Shown: positions 1 to 8,511, counted from the stretch's first letter. The stretch: 61,526 bases of DNA from Psychromonas ossibalaenae ATCC BAA-1528 (GCF_000381745.1 NZ_KB906974.1:1-61526); one strand, 5' to 3'. The notes: a model not told the origin generated them from the letters alone. A program made the numbers and translations.

Positions 1-984
1 CGTGAAACGCAAGTCTCATTGGTTGATACTCCTTATTATCACTGTATTTCGCGCTGTGTCCGCCGTGCTTTCTTATGTGGCGAAGACAGGTACACCGGAG
101 AAAGCTTCGAGCACCGTCGCCAGTGGGTCGTTGAACGGATGCATTTTCTTGCTGGTCTGTTTAACATTGATATCTGTGCTTATGCGGTGATGTCCAATCA
201 CTATCACCTTGTTTTACATGTGAATGAACAGGCAGATCAAAAATTAAGTGATGAAGAGGTTTGTTTACGCTGGTGCCAGCTGTACTCTGCCCCGCCTTTG
301 GTGGATAGATGGTTGAAAAATCAGTTAGTTTCTCAATCAGAACAGGAAGTGGCGTTGGAAATTATCACTAAGTGGCGAAAACGGCTACTTGATATCTCAT
401 GGTTTATGCGCAGTTTAAATGAGTTTATTGCACGTAAAGCGAACAAAGAAGATAATTGTAAAGGACGGTTCTGGGAGGGGCGTTTCAAATCTCAAGCATT
501 ATTGGATGAAAAAGCTTTATTAACCTGCATGGCTTATGTTGATTTAAATCCTGTCCGGGCGAAAATGGCTGAAACAGTAGAAGCATCAGAATACACCTCA
601 GTATTTGAACGTATTCATGGAGCGGCGAGTTACGAAAGTAAAGATGCACAGGATAATGTCACTAAACCTTTGCTGGTTTTTGTGGCTGCTGAATACAACG
701 AACAACCACAAGGTATCCCCTATGCATTATTAGATTATCTTAAGCTGGTTGACTGGACCGGACGCGTTATGAGAGGTGACAAGCGCGGTGCAATTAGTGA
801 ACGAAGACCGAGTCTGCTTAGCGTACTGGGCTTAGAAAGCGATACCTGGATAGAATTAGCCAGCAGCTTTGGTAAAGAGTATCACGGCGCCGTCGGTTCA
901 CTTGAAGAATTGGCTCTGTTTGCAGAGCATACCGGTAAACGCTGGATATCGGGAAAAAGCAAGCTACAACGAATACTTCATTAA
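1..984 (+). CDS. REP-associated tyrosine transposase (RAYT, Y1_Tnp family), 5' end cut by window
   Basis: The reading frame is open from base 1, so the true start lies to the left; a TTG at 19 is only the first in-frame start-like codon. The N-terminal signature DTPYYHCISRCVRR is followed by the HUH metal-binding motif in SNHYHLVLHV (His codons at 199 and 205). The probable catalytic tyrosine lies in YVDLNPVRAKM. These are hallmarks of IS200-like RAYT proteins, which nick single-stranded DNA at REP-type hairpins. About 320 residues remain, close to full length. Bases 388-1075, covering its C-terminal half and downstream flank, are repeated at 3249-3936. The copy may be intact in the genome. 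Confidence 0.88.
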   Translation, partial: RETQVSLVDTPYYHCISRCVRRAFLCGEDRYTGESFEHRRQWVVERMHFLAGLFNIDICAYAVMSNHYHLVLHVNEQADQKLSDEEVCLRWCQLYSAPPLVDRWLKNQLVSQSEQEVALEIITKWRKRLLDISWFMRSLNEFIARKANKEDNCKGRFWEGRFKSQALLDEKALLTCMAYVDLNPVRAKMAETVEASEYTSVFERIHGAASYESKDAQDNVTKPLLVFVAAEYNEQPQGIPYALLDYLKLVDWTGRVMRGDKRGAISERRPSLLSVLGLESDTWIELASSFGKEYHGAVGSLEELALFAEHTGKRWISGKSKLQRILH

Positions 985-1075
985 TAACTCGTTTACTACT
1001 GATTGATTCCATTAGTTATAGTCGTTAAGCCTTACTAAGGATCAGTGTGCCTGTCACTTCGCTTTATTTTCTTTT
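388..1075 (+). repeat. 688-bp direct repeat, copy A (RAYT C-terminal half plus 3' flank)
   Basis: This segment matches 3249-3936 base for base at a constant offset of 2861 with no indel, at about 95% identity judged by eye. It starts at the codons for LLDISWFMRSLNEF and ends in a T-rich tract about 90 bp past the RAYT stop codon. The flank includes a shared CAGTGTGCCTGTCACTTC segment, which is probably part of the mobile unit's 3' end. The two copies bracket the decarboxylase gene. Confidence 0.85.
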
Positions 1076-1142
1076 TCTATATCAAATATTCATTTTCGTA
1101 GGTCAATTATAGAAAAATGTACTGAAATACAGTCGAATTAAA

Positions 1143-1252
1143 TTTTCAACTTTGCCTGCTCTGTACAGGAAAAGCTTTGGGGGTCCGCTTTTTTCATTTT
1201 TCAACTTTGCCTGCTCTGTACAGGAAAAGCTTTGGATGTCCGCTTTTTTCAT
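1143..1252 (+). repeat. Two tandem 55-bp hairpin-forming repeats next to RAYT
   Basis: Copies lie at 1143-1197 and 1198-1252 and differ only at two adjacent bases (GG versus AT at unit positions 39-40). Each unit can fold CTTTGCCTG with CAGGAAAAG around a 7-nt loop with one mismatch. Each also contains AAAAGC facing GCTTTTTT, which is terminator-like. The position beside a RAYT suggests a REP-like substrate, but the usual GTAG foot of REP elements was not recognised. Confidence 0.7.
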
Positions 1253-1413
1253 CCAATTAGATCATATTTTTACTTAGATTGGTATTAGATAACATAATCG
1301 ACTTTGAGGGGGGGAAACCTGATAAGGTACTTAAACGAAACAAAAACAGTTAGTTATGTTCCATTTCACAATGAATTTAATCAATAATTTCCTTCGCTAC
1401 TGTATTATAAAAA

Positions 1414-1432
1414 ATAAATAGGGTCAGATCTT
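1414..1432 (+). repeat. Short motif shared with 3151-3170, left copy
   Basis: The motif TAGGGTCAGATCTT is preceded by an AT-rich run and matches TAGGATCAGATCTT at 3157-3170. The second copy lies directly before the truncated RAYT. The two copies therefore frame the decarboxylase gene and may be end sequences of RAYT-type units. Confidence 0.5.
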
Positions 1433-1510
1433 GTTTTTTGTTCTTAAAGGAAAAGCGCAAGACCCGAACTTCAATTTTTTCTTTAAACGACAATAGCTAA
1501 GGAGAGTAAT

Positions 1511-3133
1511 ATGTTAGTTTCCCGTTTTCTTATTGATTGGTTAGAAAGAGCTGGTATTCGGCATGTAATGGGGGTTCCCGGAGATTACATTCTGGACTTC
1601 TACAGTGAACTTTGGGATTATGAAAATATAGAAGTCATCAACAATACTGATGAAAATCATTCTGGATTTGCTGCAGACGCTTACGCACGAATAAATGGCA
1701 TTGGTTGTGTCGTTGTGACTTATAATGTTGGTGCGTCTAAAGTCATCAACGCTGTTCAGTGTGCCTATGCAGAAAGATCACCCCTTGTTATTATTTCGGG
1801 AGCTCCCGGAATGAATGAACGAAACGAAGATTTTTTGTTGCATCATATGGTTGGTAACTTTAATTCTCAAAAAGCTATATTTGAGAACATTACATGTGCA
1901 AGTATTGTTCTAGATGATCCTGCCACGGCTGAGTATGAGATTAAGAGAGCTTTTGAAGCTTTACATCGTTATAAACGGCCCATTTATATTGAACTTCCTC
2001 GAGATGTCGCTAAGCAGTCAATTATTGAGGGGGCCTGCAGACCAATCCCCGTGGCGCCGGCCTGTAAAACAGAAAATCTTTATGCTGCTCTTAATGACGT
2101 AACAAGTTGGATTGAAGAATCCAAACAGCCAGTTATTATTGCTGGTGTAGAGCTTGGAAGATATGGACTGGAAGAGGAGTTAATGCGTTTTGCAGAGCGG
2201 ACAGGCATTCCGGTCGCTACAACGCTTCTGAGTAAGTCTGTTTTTAATGAACGTCATCCTTTATTTGCAGGTATATATTCCGGTAACAGTAGTAATGAAA
2301 TAACACGCCAATTAATAGAAGAATCCGACTGTCTTCTTATGTTTGGTGTGATGTTGACAGATATGACTTTGTGTTTTAGACCTGCAAAGTTCAGCAAGAG
2401 GCAAGTCGTGCATTCAACGGTTGAGGGCTTGCAAGTTAAAAACCATAATTATGCAGACGTTCAGTTCAGCGATTTTTGCTCTTCACTGTTTAAAATGGAG
2501 TTCGTTAAAAAAACTTTGCCTGTGCTTCCTGTAGTAAAAGAAAAGGAAGCTTTTGAAGCAAAGGATATTTTAGTAACTACACAAAGAGTGTTTGAGGCTG
2601 TTGAGTCTATTTTGGATGAAAACATGGCTGTTATCGCTGATGTTGGTGATAGTTTATTTGGAGCTGCTGGTTTGACGATTCATAATAGAAATCATTTTTT
2701 GAGTCCTGCTTTCTATACTACTATGGGGTTTGCCGTTCCTGGTGCTTTGGGGGTACAAACAGCAAGCCCTGATATTCGTCCAATTGTGGTTGTTGGAGAT
2801 GGCTCTTTTCAGATGTCGGCTACTGAACTCAGTACTATTGTTCATCGTGGTCTTAACCCTATTGTTATTGTTTTAAATAATGATGGATACACAACTGAGC
2901 GTTTTCTTTTAGATGGAGATTTCAATAATATTCATCGTTGGAATTATCACAATATCACTTTGTTAATCGGTGGGGGAGAAGGGAGGTTAGTTAAGACAGA
3001 AATCGAACTTTTTGATTCACTGAGAGAAGCCCTAGACTCTAAAATACTTTATGTGTTGAACATTGAAGTTGAAAGAAGCGATATTTCAGAGGGCCTAAGA
3101 AGAATAACGAGGGCTCTGGCCAAGAAGGTTTAG
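1511..3133 (+). CDS. ThDP-dependent 2-keto acid decarboxylase (pyruvate/indolepyruvate decarboxylase family)
   Basis: This 540-residue protein has the pyruvate decarboxylase architecture: an N-terminal PYR domain, a middle domain and a C-terminal ThDP-binding domain. Visible family features are the catalytic Glu48 in DENHSGFAADAYAR, the His pair at 111-112 (LLHHMVG), the GDGS motif at 429-432, NN at 456-457 and Glu463 in NNDGYTTE. The family decarboxylates 2-oxo acids to aldehydes in the cytosol; pyruvate, indolepyruvate or branched-chain substrates cannot be told apart here. AAGGAGAG precedes the ATG. The gene stands alone, AT-rich, between two RAYT-derived repeats, which suggests horizontal arrival. 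No alcohol dehydrogenase lies next to it. Confidence 0.87.
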   Translation: MLVSRFLIDWLERAGIRHVMGVPGDYILDFYSELWDYENIEVINNTDENHSGFAADAYARINGIGCVVVTYNVGASKVINAVQCAYAERSPLVIISGAPGMNERNEDFLLHHMVGNFNSQKAIFENITCASIVLDDPATAEYEIKRAFEALHRYKRPIYIELPRDVAKQSIIEGACRPIPVAPACKTENLYAALNDVTSWIEESKQPVIIAGVELGRYGLEEELMRFAERTGIPVATTLLSKSVFNERHPLFAGIYSGNSSNEITRQLIEESDCLLMFGVMLTDMTLCFRPAKFSKRQVVHSTVEGLQVKNHNYADVQFSDFCSSLFKMEFVKKTLPVLPVVKEKEAFEAKDILVTTQRVFEAVESILDENMAVIADVGDSLFGAAGLTIHNRNHFLSPAFYTTMGFAVPGALGVQTASPDIRPIVVVGDGSFQMSATELSTIVHRGLNPIVIVLNNDGYTTERFLLDGDFNNIHRWNYHNITLLIGGGEGRLVKTEIELFDSLREALDSKILYVLNIEVERSDISEGLRRITRALAKKV

Positions 3134-3150
3134 AGGGATAAAAACTGTAA

Positions 3151-3170
3151 AATTAATAGGATCAGATCTT
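3151..3170 (+). repeat. Short motif shared with 1414-1432, right copy
   Basis: TAGGATCAGATCTT lies just 5' of the truncated RAYT frame and 20-30 bp after the decarboxylase stop. It differs from the left copy by one base over the 14-base core. It is interpreted as the left boundary of the RAYT unit. Confidence 0.5.
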
Positions 3171-3179
3171 TTTTGAGCT

Positions 3180-3845
3180 ATGTCTGAGTTAGCTGTTGCG
3201 GTGTTCGCCCAACAGCTTCAAATAAGTAAACATCTGGTGTTATCTCTGCTTGATATCTCATGGTTTATGCGCAGCTTAAATGAGTTTATTGCACGTAAAG
3301 CGAACAAAGAAGATAACTGTAAAGGACGGTTCTGGGAAGGGCGTTTCAAATTTCAAGCATTATTGGATGAAAAAGCTTTATTAACCTGCATGGCTTATGT
3401 TGATTTAAATCCTGTCCGGGCGAAAATGGCTGAAACAGTAGAAGCATCAGAATACACCTCAGTATTTGAACGTATTCATGGAGCTGCGAGCCGCGAAGGT
3501 AAAGATGAACAGGATAATGTCACTAAACCCTTGCTGGCTTTTGTGGCAGCTGAATACAACGAACAACCACAAGGTATCCCCTATGCATTATTAGATTATC
3601 TTGAGCTGGTTGACTGGACCGGACGTGTTATGAGAGGTGACAAGCGCGGCGCAATTAGTGGCCGAAGACCGAGCCTGCTAGGCGCACTGGGCTTAGAAAA
3701 CGATACCTGGATAGAATTAGCCTGCAGCTTTGGTAAAGAATATCACGGCGCCGTCGGTTCACTTGAAGAATTAGCTCTGTTTGCAGAGCATACCGGTAAA
3801 CGCTGGATATCGGGAAAAAGTAAGTTACAACGAATACTTCATTAA
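3180..3845 (+). pseudogene. 5'-truncated RAYT transposase
   Basis: From residue about 24 onward (LLDISWFMRSLNEF) the 221-residue frame is nearly identical to the C-terminal half of the RAYT at 1-984. The first 22 or so residues are unrelated to RAYT and derive from sequence upstream of the junction at 3249. The HUH motif and the N-terminal half of the nuclease domain are missing, although the YVDLNPVRAKM tyrosine segment remains. It should therefore be catalytically dead unless it works with another subunit. The frame has stayed open, so the truncation may be recent. Confidence 0.82.
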
Positions 3846-3936
3846 TAACTCGTTTACTACTGATTGATTCCATCAGTTATAGTTGTTAAGCCTTGCTAAG
3901 GAGCAGTGTGCCTGTCACTTCGTTTTATTTTCTTTA
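3249..3936 (+). repeat. 688-bp direct repeat, copy B
   Basis: Counterpart of 388-1075, in the same orientation with no indels between the copies. Recombination between the two would delete 2861 bp, including the whole decarboxylase gene. Confidence 0.85.
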
Positions 3937-4160
3937 TTTATTTAAAAACCACCTACAGATGTTCATTCTTTTACAATCTTTACATATGACAGTATTGCTA
4001 TCTTTCGGGGTTTATTTATACTAGATCAACAACTTGATAATCATTATCATTTGCTGGTGGCCCTGTGAATAATAAGGCTATCTATTACTTATTAAGCCTT
4101 ATATTTTGCATTTCAAAGTATGATGAGTAATAAGTGTCCATTCTATATTGGGTAAATAAT
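3846..4160. other. Spacer with RAYT 3' flank and the cytochrome b561 promoter region
   Basis: Up to 3936 this is the repeat flank. The rest carries a candidate promoter overlapped downstream by a Fur-type palindrome (see 3995-4049). No other coding frame is supported. Confidence 0.6.
3995..4049 (+). promoter_or_regulatory. Candidate promoter with canonical Fur box
   Basis: A TTGCTA (3995-4000), 16 bp, TATACT (4017-4022) promoter is followed immediately by the perfect palindrome TGATAATCATTATCA at 4035-4049. This matches the 7-1-7 Fur operator. The operator would cover the transcription start, the usual geometry for iron-dependent repression. The first gene downstream is the cytochrome b561 at 4161. 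Confidence 0.7.
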
Positions 4161-4676
4161 ATGAACAATAATCTATCGAAACCAACAATATTATTTCACT
4201 GGCTAACAGGCGGGGCTTTCATTTTCGTATTTTGCTTGGGTCTATATCGAGATATGTTACCTGAAAGCATGAATATAATGAATAACCATAAATCACTTGG
4301 TGTGATTGTTTTTGTGATCGCTGTTCTACGATTATTGTGGCGCTTTAAAGAAGGTGCTATCACTAGCATCACTAAACTGAGCAAAGTGCAGTCAGTGGCT
4401 GCTAAAGTTGTTCACTATCTATTACTGCTCGCAACAATTGTAATGCCGTTATCTGGAATTTTAATGAGTATTGGTGGTGGCAGAGCAATTTCAGTTTTTG
4501 GCTTGGAGCTAATAGCATCGGGTGAAAAAATTGAATGGCTTGGTTCAATTGCTCATAGTTCCCATATCGCTTCAGTGGATTTTATAATTGTAATTTTATT
4601 TTTACATGTTGCCGGCGCATTGAAACATCAGCTTATCGATAAAGATGGAACACTAAGTCGAATGTTAGGCAGGTAA
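4161..4676 (+). CDS. Cytochrome b561 family protein
   Basis: A 171-residue integral membrane protein with four predicted helices. It matches the CybB/YodB family, in which two haems b are held by histidines and electrons pass from quinol. Candidate ligands are His in LFHWL near the N-terminus, HKSLG before helix 2, VVHYLLLL in helix 3 and FLHVAGALKH in helix 4. The ATG at 4161 is preferred over an upstream GTG at 4134 because it gives the family's usual short N-terminal tail. No strong ribosome site is visible. The Fur box upstream suggests expression under iron limitation. Confidence 0.85.
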   Translation: MNNNLSKPTILFHWLTGGAFIFVFCLGLYRDMLPESMNIMNNHKSLGVIVFVIAVLRLLWRFKEGAITSITKLSKVQSVAAKVVHYLLLLATIVMPLSGILMSIGGGRAISVFGLELIASGEKIEWLGSIAHSSHIASVDFIIVILFLHVAGALKHQLIDKDGTLSRMLGR

Positions 4677-4799
4677 TCACAACAGTCACTTTTTGCAATG
4701 GTGAGTGTGTTAGAAGTAATTATATATTACCCCCCTGATCAGCTGGGGGGCTCGCATAGGTTTCAGCGTAACAACGATAGGGGGCTCAATCACGTAACA

Positions 4800-5121
4800 C
4801 CTTAGTTTCCTTAGAAGATACTCCTTATTACCACTGCATTTATCGTTATGTCCAGCGCTCAAAGTTTTGATCATCGCTGACAGTGGATGGTTGGCCATAT
4901 TCATTATCTAGCTAATATTTTTGCTGTTGACCTCTGCTCTTACGTCTAATCACTATCACCTTGTTTTACACATTAATGAAGCTTGGTTAGTTTTAGCCTG
5001 CAGTTTCAATATAGATTGCCACGGTGCGCCTGGCTGCCTTGATGAACTTGCTTTGTTTGTTGAGCATACGGGAAAACGCTGGATATCTGGCAAAAGGAAA
5101 TTACAGCGTATGCTTCATTAA
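4800..5121 (+). pseudogene. Decayed RAYT remnant with internal deletion
   Basis: The sequence starts with a RAYT N-terminus (DTPYYHCI region near 4817) and goes through frame breaks to SNHYHLVLHINE near 4946. It then jumps directly to the C-terminal segment LACSFNIDCHGAPGCLDE and ends like the intact RAYT. The whole middle of the gene is deleted. It is more diverged than the pair at 1-984 and 3180-3845, so it is an older insertion. Confidence 0.8.
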
Positions 5122-5554
5122 TTCACGGGGTAACAAATTATTAACGTAATCAGCGGTACTCGATAAGCATTGTTAATGGGTAATGTTCCTATTCTTTCAC
5201 TTCACTCTATCTTGCAGTATCAAACATGATATTGAGGGCGGTAAATAATTAAAATGTTATAAGTTGCTGATTTAAAATATACTTAATTTCGTGAAATTAA
5301 ATAAAGAGGGAAGTGTTCACTTCCCTCTTTGTGTTGCAAGTTTGAGGGGCTGGCCTTGTTTTTGCCTTTAAAATACAAAATTTCATAATTTCCATTATCG
5401 CAATCATCGTGTTATGAGATAAAACACCTTCTCAGTTAACATTTTCTTTACATTTTGTTGGCGAAGAACTTGTGTCCTTCTATACTTTATTTTATTCCTA
5501 TGTTCTGTGATCCGCCGCTTCTTTTTAATAATAATTAAGTCGAGGAGTTGTACC
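5122..5554. other. Gene-free spacer
   Basis: It contains the hairpin at 5303-5330 and an AT-rich leader with GAGGAG (5542-5547) before the gene at 5555. Nothing else is recognised. Confidence 0.5.
5303..5330. terminator. Perfect 13-bp hairpin, probable terminator
   Basis: AAAGAGGGAAGTG pairs perfectly with CACTTCCCTCTTT around a TT loop. T-rich sequence follows on the minus strand and a weaker T-run on the plus strand. It lies 180 bp after the RAYT remnant and may have served a gene now lost. Confidence 0.6.
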
Positions 5555-6094
5555 ATGAATAATTTGAGACTAGTTGGTCTAGCTGGTGTACTTTTCTTAG
5601 CGAGTATTTCGAATACCCAAGCTTCTGTTTTTGATGCTGATGTTTTTCAAATTGGTGACTGGAGTCGTGCAGATCCTATTCTATTTTTAGGCATTAAGTC
5701 TTACCATATTCAAAAGAGTAGTCATGAACATCTTAATGAGAATAATCCGTCAATAGGTATTGAACTTTGGGATATTAGTGTTGTGTATGTTAGCAAGAAT
5801 AGTTGGAATGATACTTCAGTCTTTGTTACATATGTTCCTGATTATGAAGTGAATAACTATTTATCATTAAGAGCGTTTGTAGGTTTTGCAACTGGTTACT
5901 ATGATACGACTTCACTGAGAGTTCAGTCTGGTGAAAATGAATATACAACCCTCACTCCTTCAGTTAGCTCTTCTAGTGGAGTAATACCTATAGCTGGAGT
6001 AGGATTAACCGTATACCCTCTAGGCAGTAATTTTGGTATAAATGCTGATCTAACTCCTGACGTTTTGATGTTTTCAGCTTCTTATAAGTTTTAA
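5555..6094 (+). CDS. Exported small beta-barrel-like protein of unknown function
   Basis: The ATG at 5555 follows GAGGAG by 7 bp and opens a clear signal peptide (NLRLVGLAGVLFLASISNTQA). The mature part, about 157 residues, alternates polar and aromatic residues, is rich in Tyr, Ser and Gly, and ends in SASYKF with a terminal Phe, as outer membrane barrels do. The pattern GIKSYHI, then NENNPSIGIE, then an F-V-G-FATGYY strand, resembles small PagP-like or YfaZ-like barrel proteins, but I cannot assign a family. It stands alone in an accessory region. Confidence 0.6.
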   Translation: MNNLRLVGLAGVLFLASISNTQASVFDADVFQIGDWSRADPILFLGIKSYHIQKSSHEHLNENNPSIGIELWDISVVYVSKNSWNDTSVFVTYVPDYEVNNYLSLRAFVGFATGYYDTTSLRVQSGENEYTTLTPSVSSSSGVIPIAGVGLTVYPLGSNFGINADLTPDVLMFSASYKF

Positions 6095-6472
6095 TAACTT
6101 GAACTTAACATATTGGCACAGATTATTAACCACTAACTAGCTAGTTTTCTTGAGGCTGATCCCTTTTCGTTCTGCTCTTAACTGCTTGGTACACTTGTCC
6201 ATTGTTTATTTACCCACGTTCGTTGCTGTAGTGGCTTCTCTTACAGAATAACCTTGAACAACCAAAAATTAAGCGGATTCTAACTAAAATTCCAAGGGGT
6301 AATTACGCTTGCCTGTTCACCTCATTTAATCACCTATATTATTGATTAGATGAATAATATCAGCGTTAATTAGGTGGCAAGAATTACTGTGTCACTACAA
6401 AAACGTGATATTACCAAAGCATTTAGCAGCCTACTTTTTATACCGATCCGCTTAATATTATGTTCTGTTTTA

Positions 6473-6526
6473 GGAAGTGAGGCTTTAGCCTCGCCTCTTG
6501 TATTGCACGGTTAAAACCGCACTTCC
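6473..6526. repeat. 54-bp element able to fold as a three-way junction
   Basis: Outer arms GGAAGTG (6473-6479) and CACTTCC (6520-6526) are perfectly complementary. Between them lie two perfect hairpins, GAGGCT-TT-AGCCTC (6479-6492) and CGGTT-AA-AACCG (6508-6519). This nested layout is typical of small palindromic mobile repeats rather than of a terminator. Confidence 0.65.
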
Positions 6527-7051
6527 AAATAAAAATACAGATCAATTGATTAGGCGAAATTGTATTAGATCTTAATCTCCGTAATTACGTCACAGACATA
6601 GAGTGGAATTCTATATGCTTCTAATCGTTGTTTTAAAATTCTGATATTTCTGAAGCTGCTTTTTAAGGCACCAAACACGTGAACGATATGTGACTGCCAA
6701 ACTGGCGAACACTTAATATGTGCCGGCATGTAAAGGGCAGATAAAATCATGATCCGCCAGGTTATTCCATCGCTCAATATTTCCCTGCTGAACTAGAGCT
6801 CTACGCACAGTGTAAAGTTTGTCAACTGCCCGCCAAGGCTCAAGCCTGAAAATGGATTTATTCGGTGCTCTGCCTGGCGGCTGAAAGTATTTTAACCTTG
6901 GCAGAAAATTTCCGGAATAAATGGCGGGCAATGGAGCGATTGAAAAGGGCACTAAAAAGACGATCACAAAGTCGGTTATCGTTGTGTGGTGATTGCGCCA
7001 CAGCTATTAAAATTTGGGCCTCAGAATATCCATTTGATAATTTCCTGTTAT

Positions 7052-7082
7052 AAGCATTACTAGTGCCTGCTTAGTAATGCTT
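7052..7082. repeat. 10-bp inverted repeat
   Basis: AAGCATTACT (7052-7061) pairs with AGTAATGCTT (7073-7082) around an 11-nt loop. There is no T-run after it, so a terminator role is weak. It lies 108 bp before the CdsA-like gene. Confidence 0.45.
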
Positions 7083-7190
7083 ACTATTGAGCAAGCATAG
7101 GCTCATTGTGTACGGTTTCTATAAATTTATCAGGAACTGCTACAATGTTGAAATATAATCATTCATTGTTGTATTATCAGGATTAATTGT

Positions 7191-8111
7191 ATGTTTCAGA
7201 TGCTTACAATTGAAATAGGGTATGTGATGGCCGGGATTGTGGTTACGCTCCTAGCGGGCTCTGTTGCCATTGTCTTACTTCGGCCGAAATTTTCCGCTGA
7301 AACAGGCGTGAAGCATCTGGCCTGTATGAGAACGTGGTGGATACTTGTTTTTCTTTTCTTTCTCGCAATATCGTTCTCAAAGTATATTTATATCGCTTTG
7401 TTCTGTGCTCTTGCGTTGTTGGCATTCAGTGAGTTTTGTCATTTCTCCCGAGCTCGATTTAATAATTATCCTATTATATGTTGTTTTATACTTATCTGTA
7501 CCCACTACTTTGTAATTAGTCAGTACAGCTATTATTACTTTTGGGGAATCGCTGCCGCAACCCCATTTGTTATTGTTTTGGTCGTTAAATATACTACTGG
7601 ATCTTCTAAGGTCCTGCGGCTTTCTTTTAAGCTAGCTGTTGGTGTATTGATCTGCGGGTTCATGCTTGGCCATGCTGCTGTTGTTATTAATCTTCTGCCG
7701 GCAGACAGTTACGCTTCAGCCGGAGCTGTTCTTTACCTTGTACTCCTTACTGAGCTTAATGATGTATGTCAGTATGTCTGGGGTAAGGCTCTGGGGAAAC
7801 ATAAGGTGGTTCGAGTGTTGAGCCCTAATAAAACATTAGAAGGTTATGTCGGTGGAGTTATCTCTACCGCTGCTGTCGGCGTGGTTATTTATCCTATGCT
7901 GGTACCTTTTTCTTTTTACCAGTCTTTTGTCGCTTCGCTTATTATCGCTGTTGGTGGTTGTGGCGGTGATCTTTTGATGTCGTCTCTGAAACGCTATTTT
8001 GATGTTAAAGATACCAGCTCTATTCTTCCCGGACATGGCGGAATACTTGACAGGCTTGATAGCTTGTGTGTATCAAGCCCGTTTTTCTTCTATTATTTTC
8101 TGAGTTTGTAA
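7191..8111 (+). CDS. Phosphatidate cytidylyltransferase (CdsA/YnbB-like)
   Basis: A 306-residue multi-pass membrane protein. The C-terminus carries the CTP-transferase signature: SLKRYFDVKD, then the PGHGGILDRLDS motif. An upstream segment, LTELNDVCQYVWGKALGKHK with LSPNKTLEGYVGG, is typical of the family. The enzyme makes CDP-diacylglycerol from phosphatidate and CTP at the inner membrane. It stands alone, not in the usual uppS-cdsA-rseP cluster, so it is more likely the YnbB-type paralogue than the housekeeping copy. The ATG at 7191 has only a weak ribosome site. Confidence 0.85.
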   Translation: MFQMLTIEIGYVMAGIVVTLLAGSVAIVLLRPKFSAETGVKHLACMRTWWILVFLFFLAISFSKYIYIALFCALALLAFSEFCHFSRARFNNYPIICCFILICTHYFVISQYSYYYFWGIAAATPFVIVLVVKYTTGSSKVLRLSFKLAVGVLICGFMLGHAAVVINLLPADSYASAGAVLYLVLLTELNDVCQYVWGKALGKHKVVRVLSPNKTLEGYVGGVISTAAVGVVIYPMLVPFSFYQSFVASLIIAVGGCGGDLLMSSLKRYFDVKDTSSILPGHGGILDRLDSLCVSSPFFFYYFLSL

Positions 8112-8234
8112 GTAATTCCCTATTGCTTCTACAATTCAGGTCTAACTGAATAGGGCACTTTAATTCTGGATAATATCGCAATCAGCGTGAGAATAAGGTA
8201 AATTGTGGCGCATCAATATTAAAGAGAAAATATA

Positions 8235-8492
8235 ATGAATCCAATTATCCAGACCCTAAAAGATCATAATGTAAATGATGAGAAAATCACGGAAGTATTT
8301 CAAGCCTTAACGGAAAACCCGTTAGCGGCCATGACTATCATACAAAGCTTAGGTATTCCTCAAGAAAAATTGCAGCCGTTGATGATGATGGTGATGACCA
8401 ACCCCGATTTGATCAAACAAGCCGTTGAAGAGTTAAATTTAGATTTTTCGAAAGTAGAAGCTGCAAAAGCTAAACTACAAGAGAGCAAATAA
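8235..8492 (+). CDS. Small helical protein, DUF2999-like
   Basis: An 85-residue, all-helical, acidic soluble protein. It starts MNPIIQTLKDHNVNDEK and has a Met-rich turn (LQPLMMMVMTNPDL). AAAGAGAAAA precedes the ATG. The size and sequence resemble the DUF2999 family of Vibrio and Shewanella relatives; the assignment is from memory. Function is unknown. It is a single-gene unit closed by the terminator at 8512-8540. Confidence 0.65.
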   Translation: MNPIIQTLKDHNVNDEKITEVFQALTENPLAAMTIIQSLGIPQEKLQPLMMMVMTNPDLIKQAVEELNLDFSKVEAAKAKLQESK

Positions 8493-8511
8493 CTGCTTGC
8501 TAAATATTACA

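Larger units (their letters stand above)
985..1510. other. Gene-free accessory spacer between RAYT and decarboxylase
   Basis: This 526-bp stretch holds the RAYT 3' flank (to 1075), the 55-bp tandem repeat at 1143-1252 and an AGATC-containing motif near 1421 that recurs near 3159. A good ribosome binding site (AAGGAGAG, 1499-1506) precedes the decarboxylase. No coding frame is supported. Confidence 0.6.
6095..7190. other. 1.1-kb gene-poor decayed region
   Basis: I see no convincing gene. Short frames around 6565-7053 overlap on both strands and lack recognisable domains or ribosome sites. The region contains the three-way-junction element at 6473-6526 and an inverted repeat at 7052-7082. It may be the relic of a lost gene. 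Confidence 0.5.

Noticed and set aside
1143-1252. Tandem repeats as a CRISPR array
   Set aside because: Two contiguous 55-bp units without spacers, and no cas genes nearby.
1-5121. A complete composite transposon carrying the decarboxylase gene
   Set aside because: RAYT units are not known to form composite transposons, no outer target duplications are seen, and the right copy lacks the catalytic half.
6565-7053. Short overlapping frames on both strands
   Set aside because: No domain, signal or ribosome site; they overlap each other and sit in decayed sequence.
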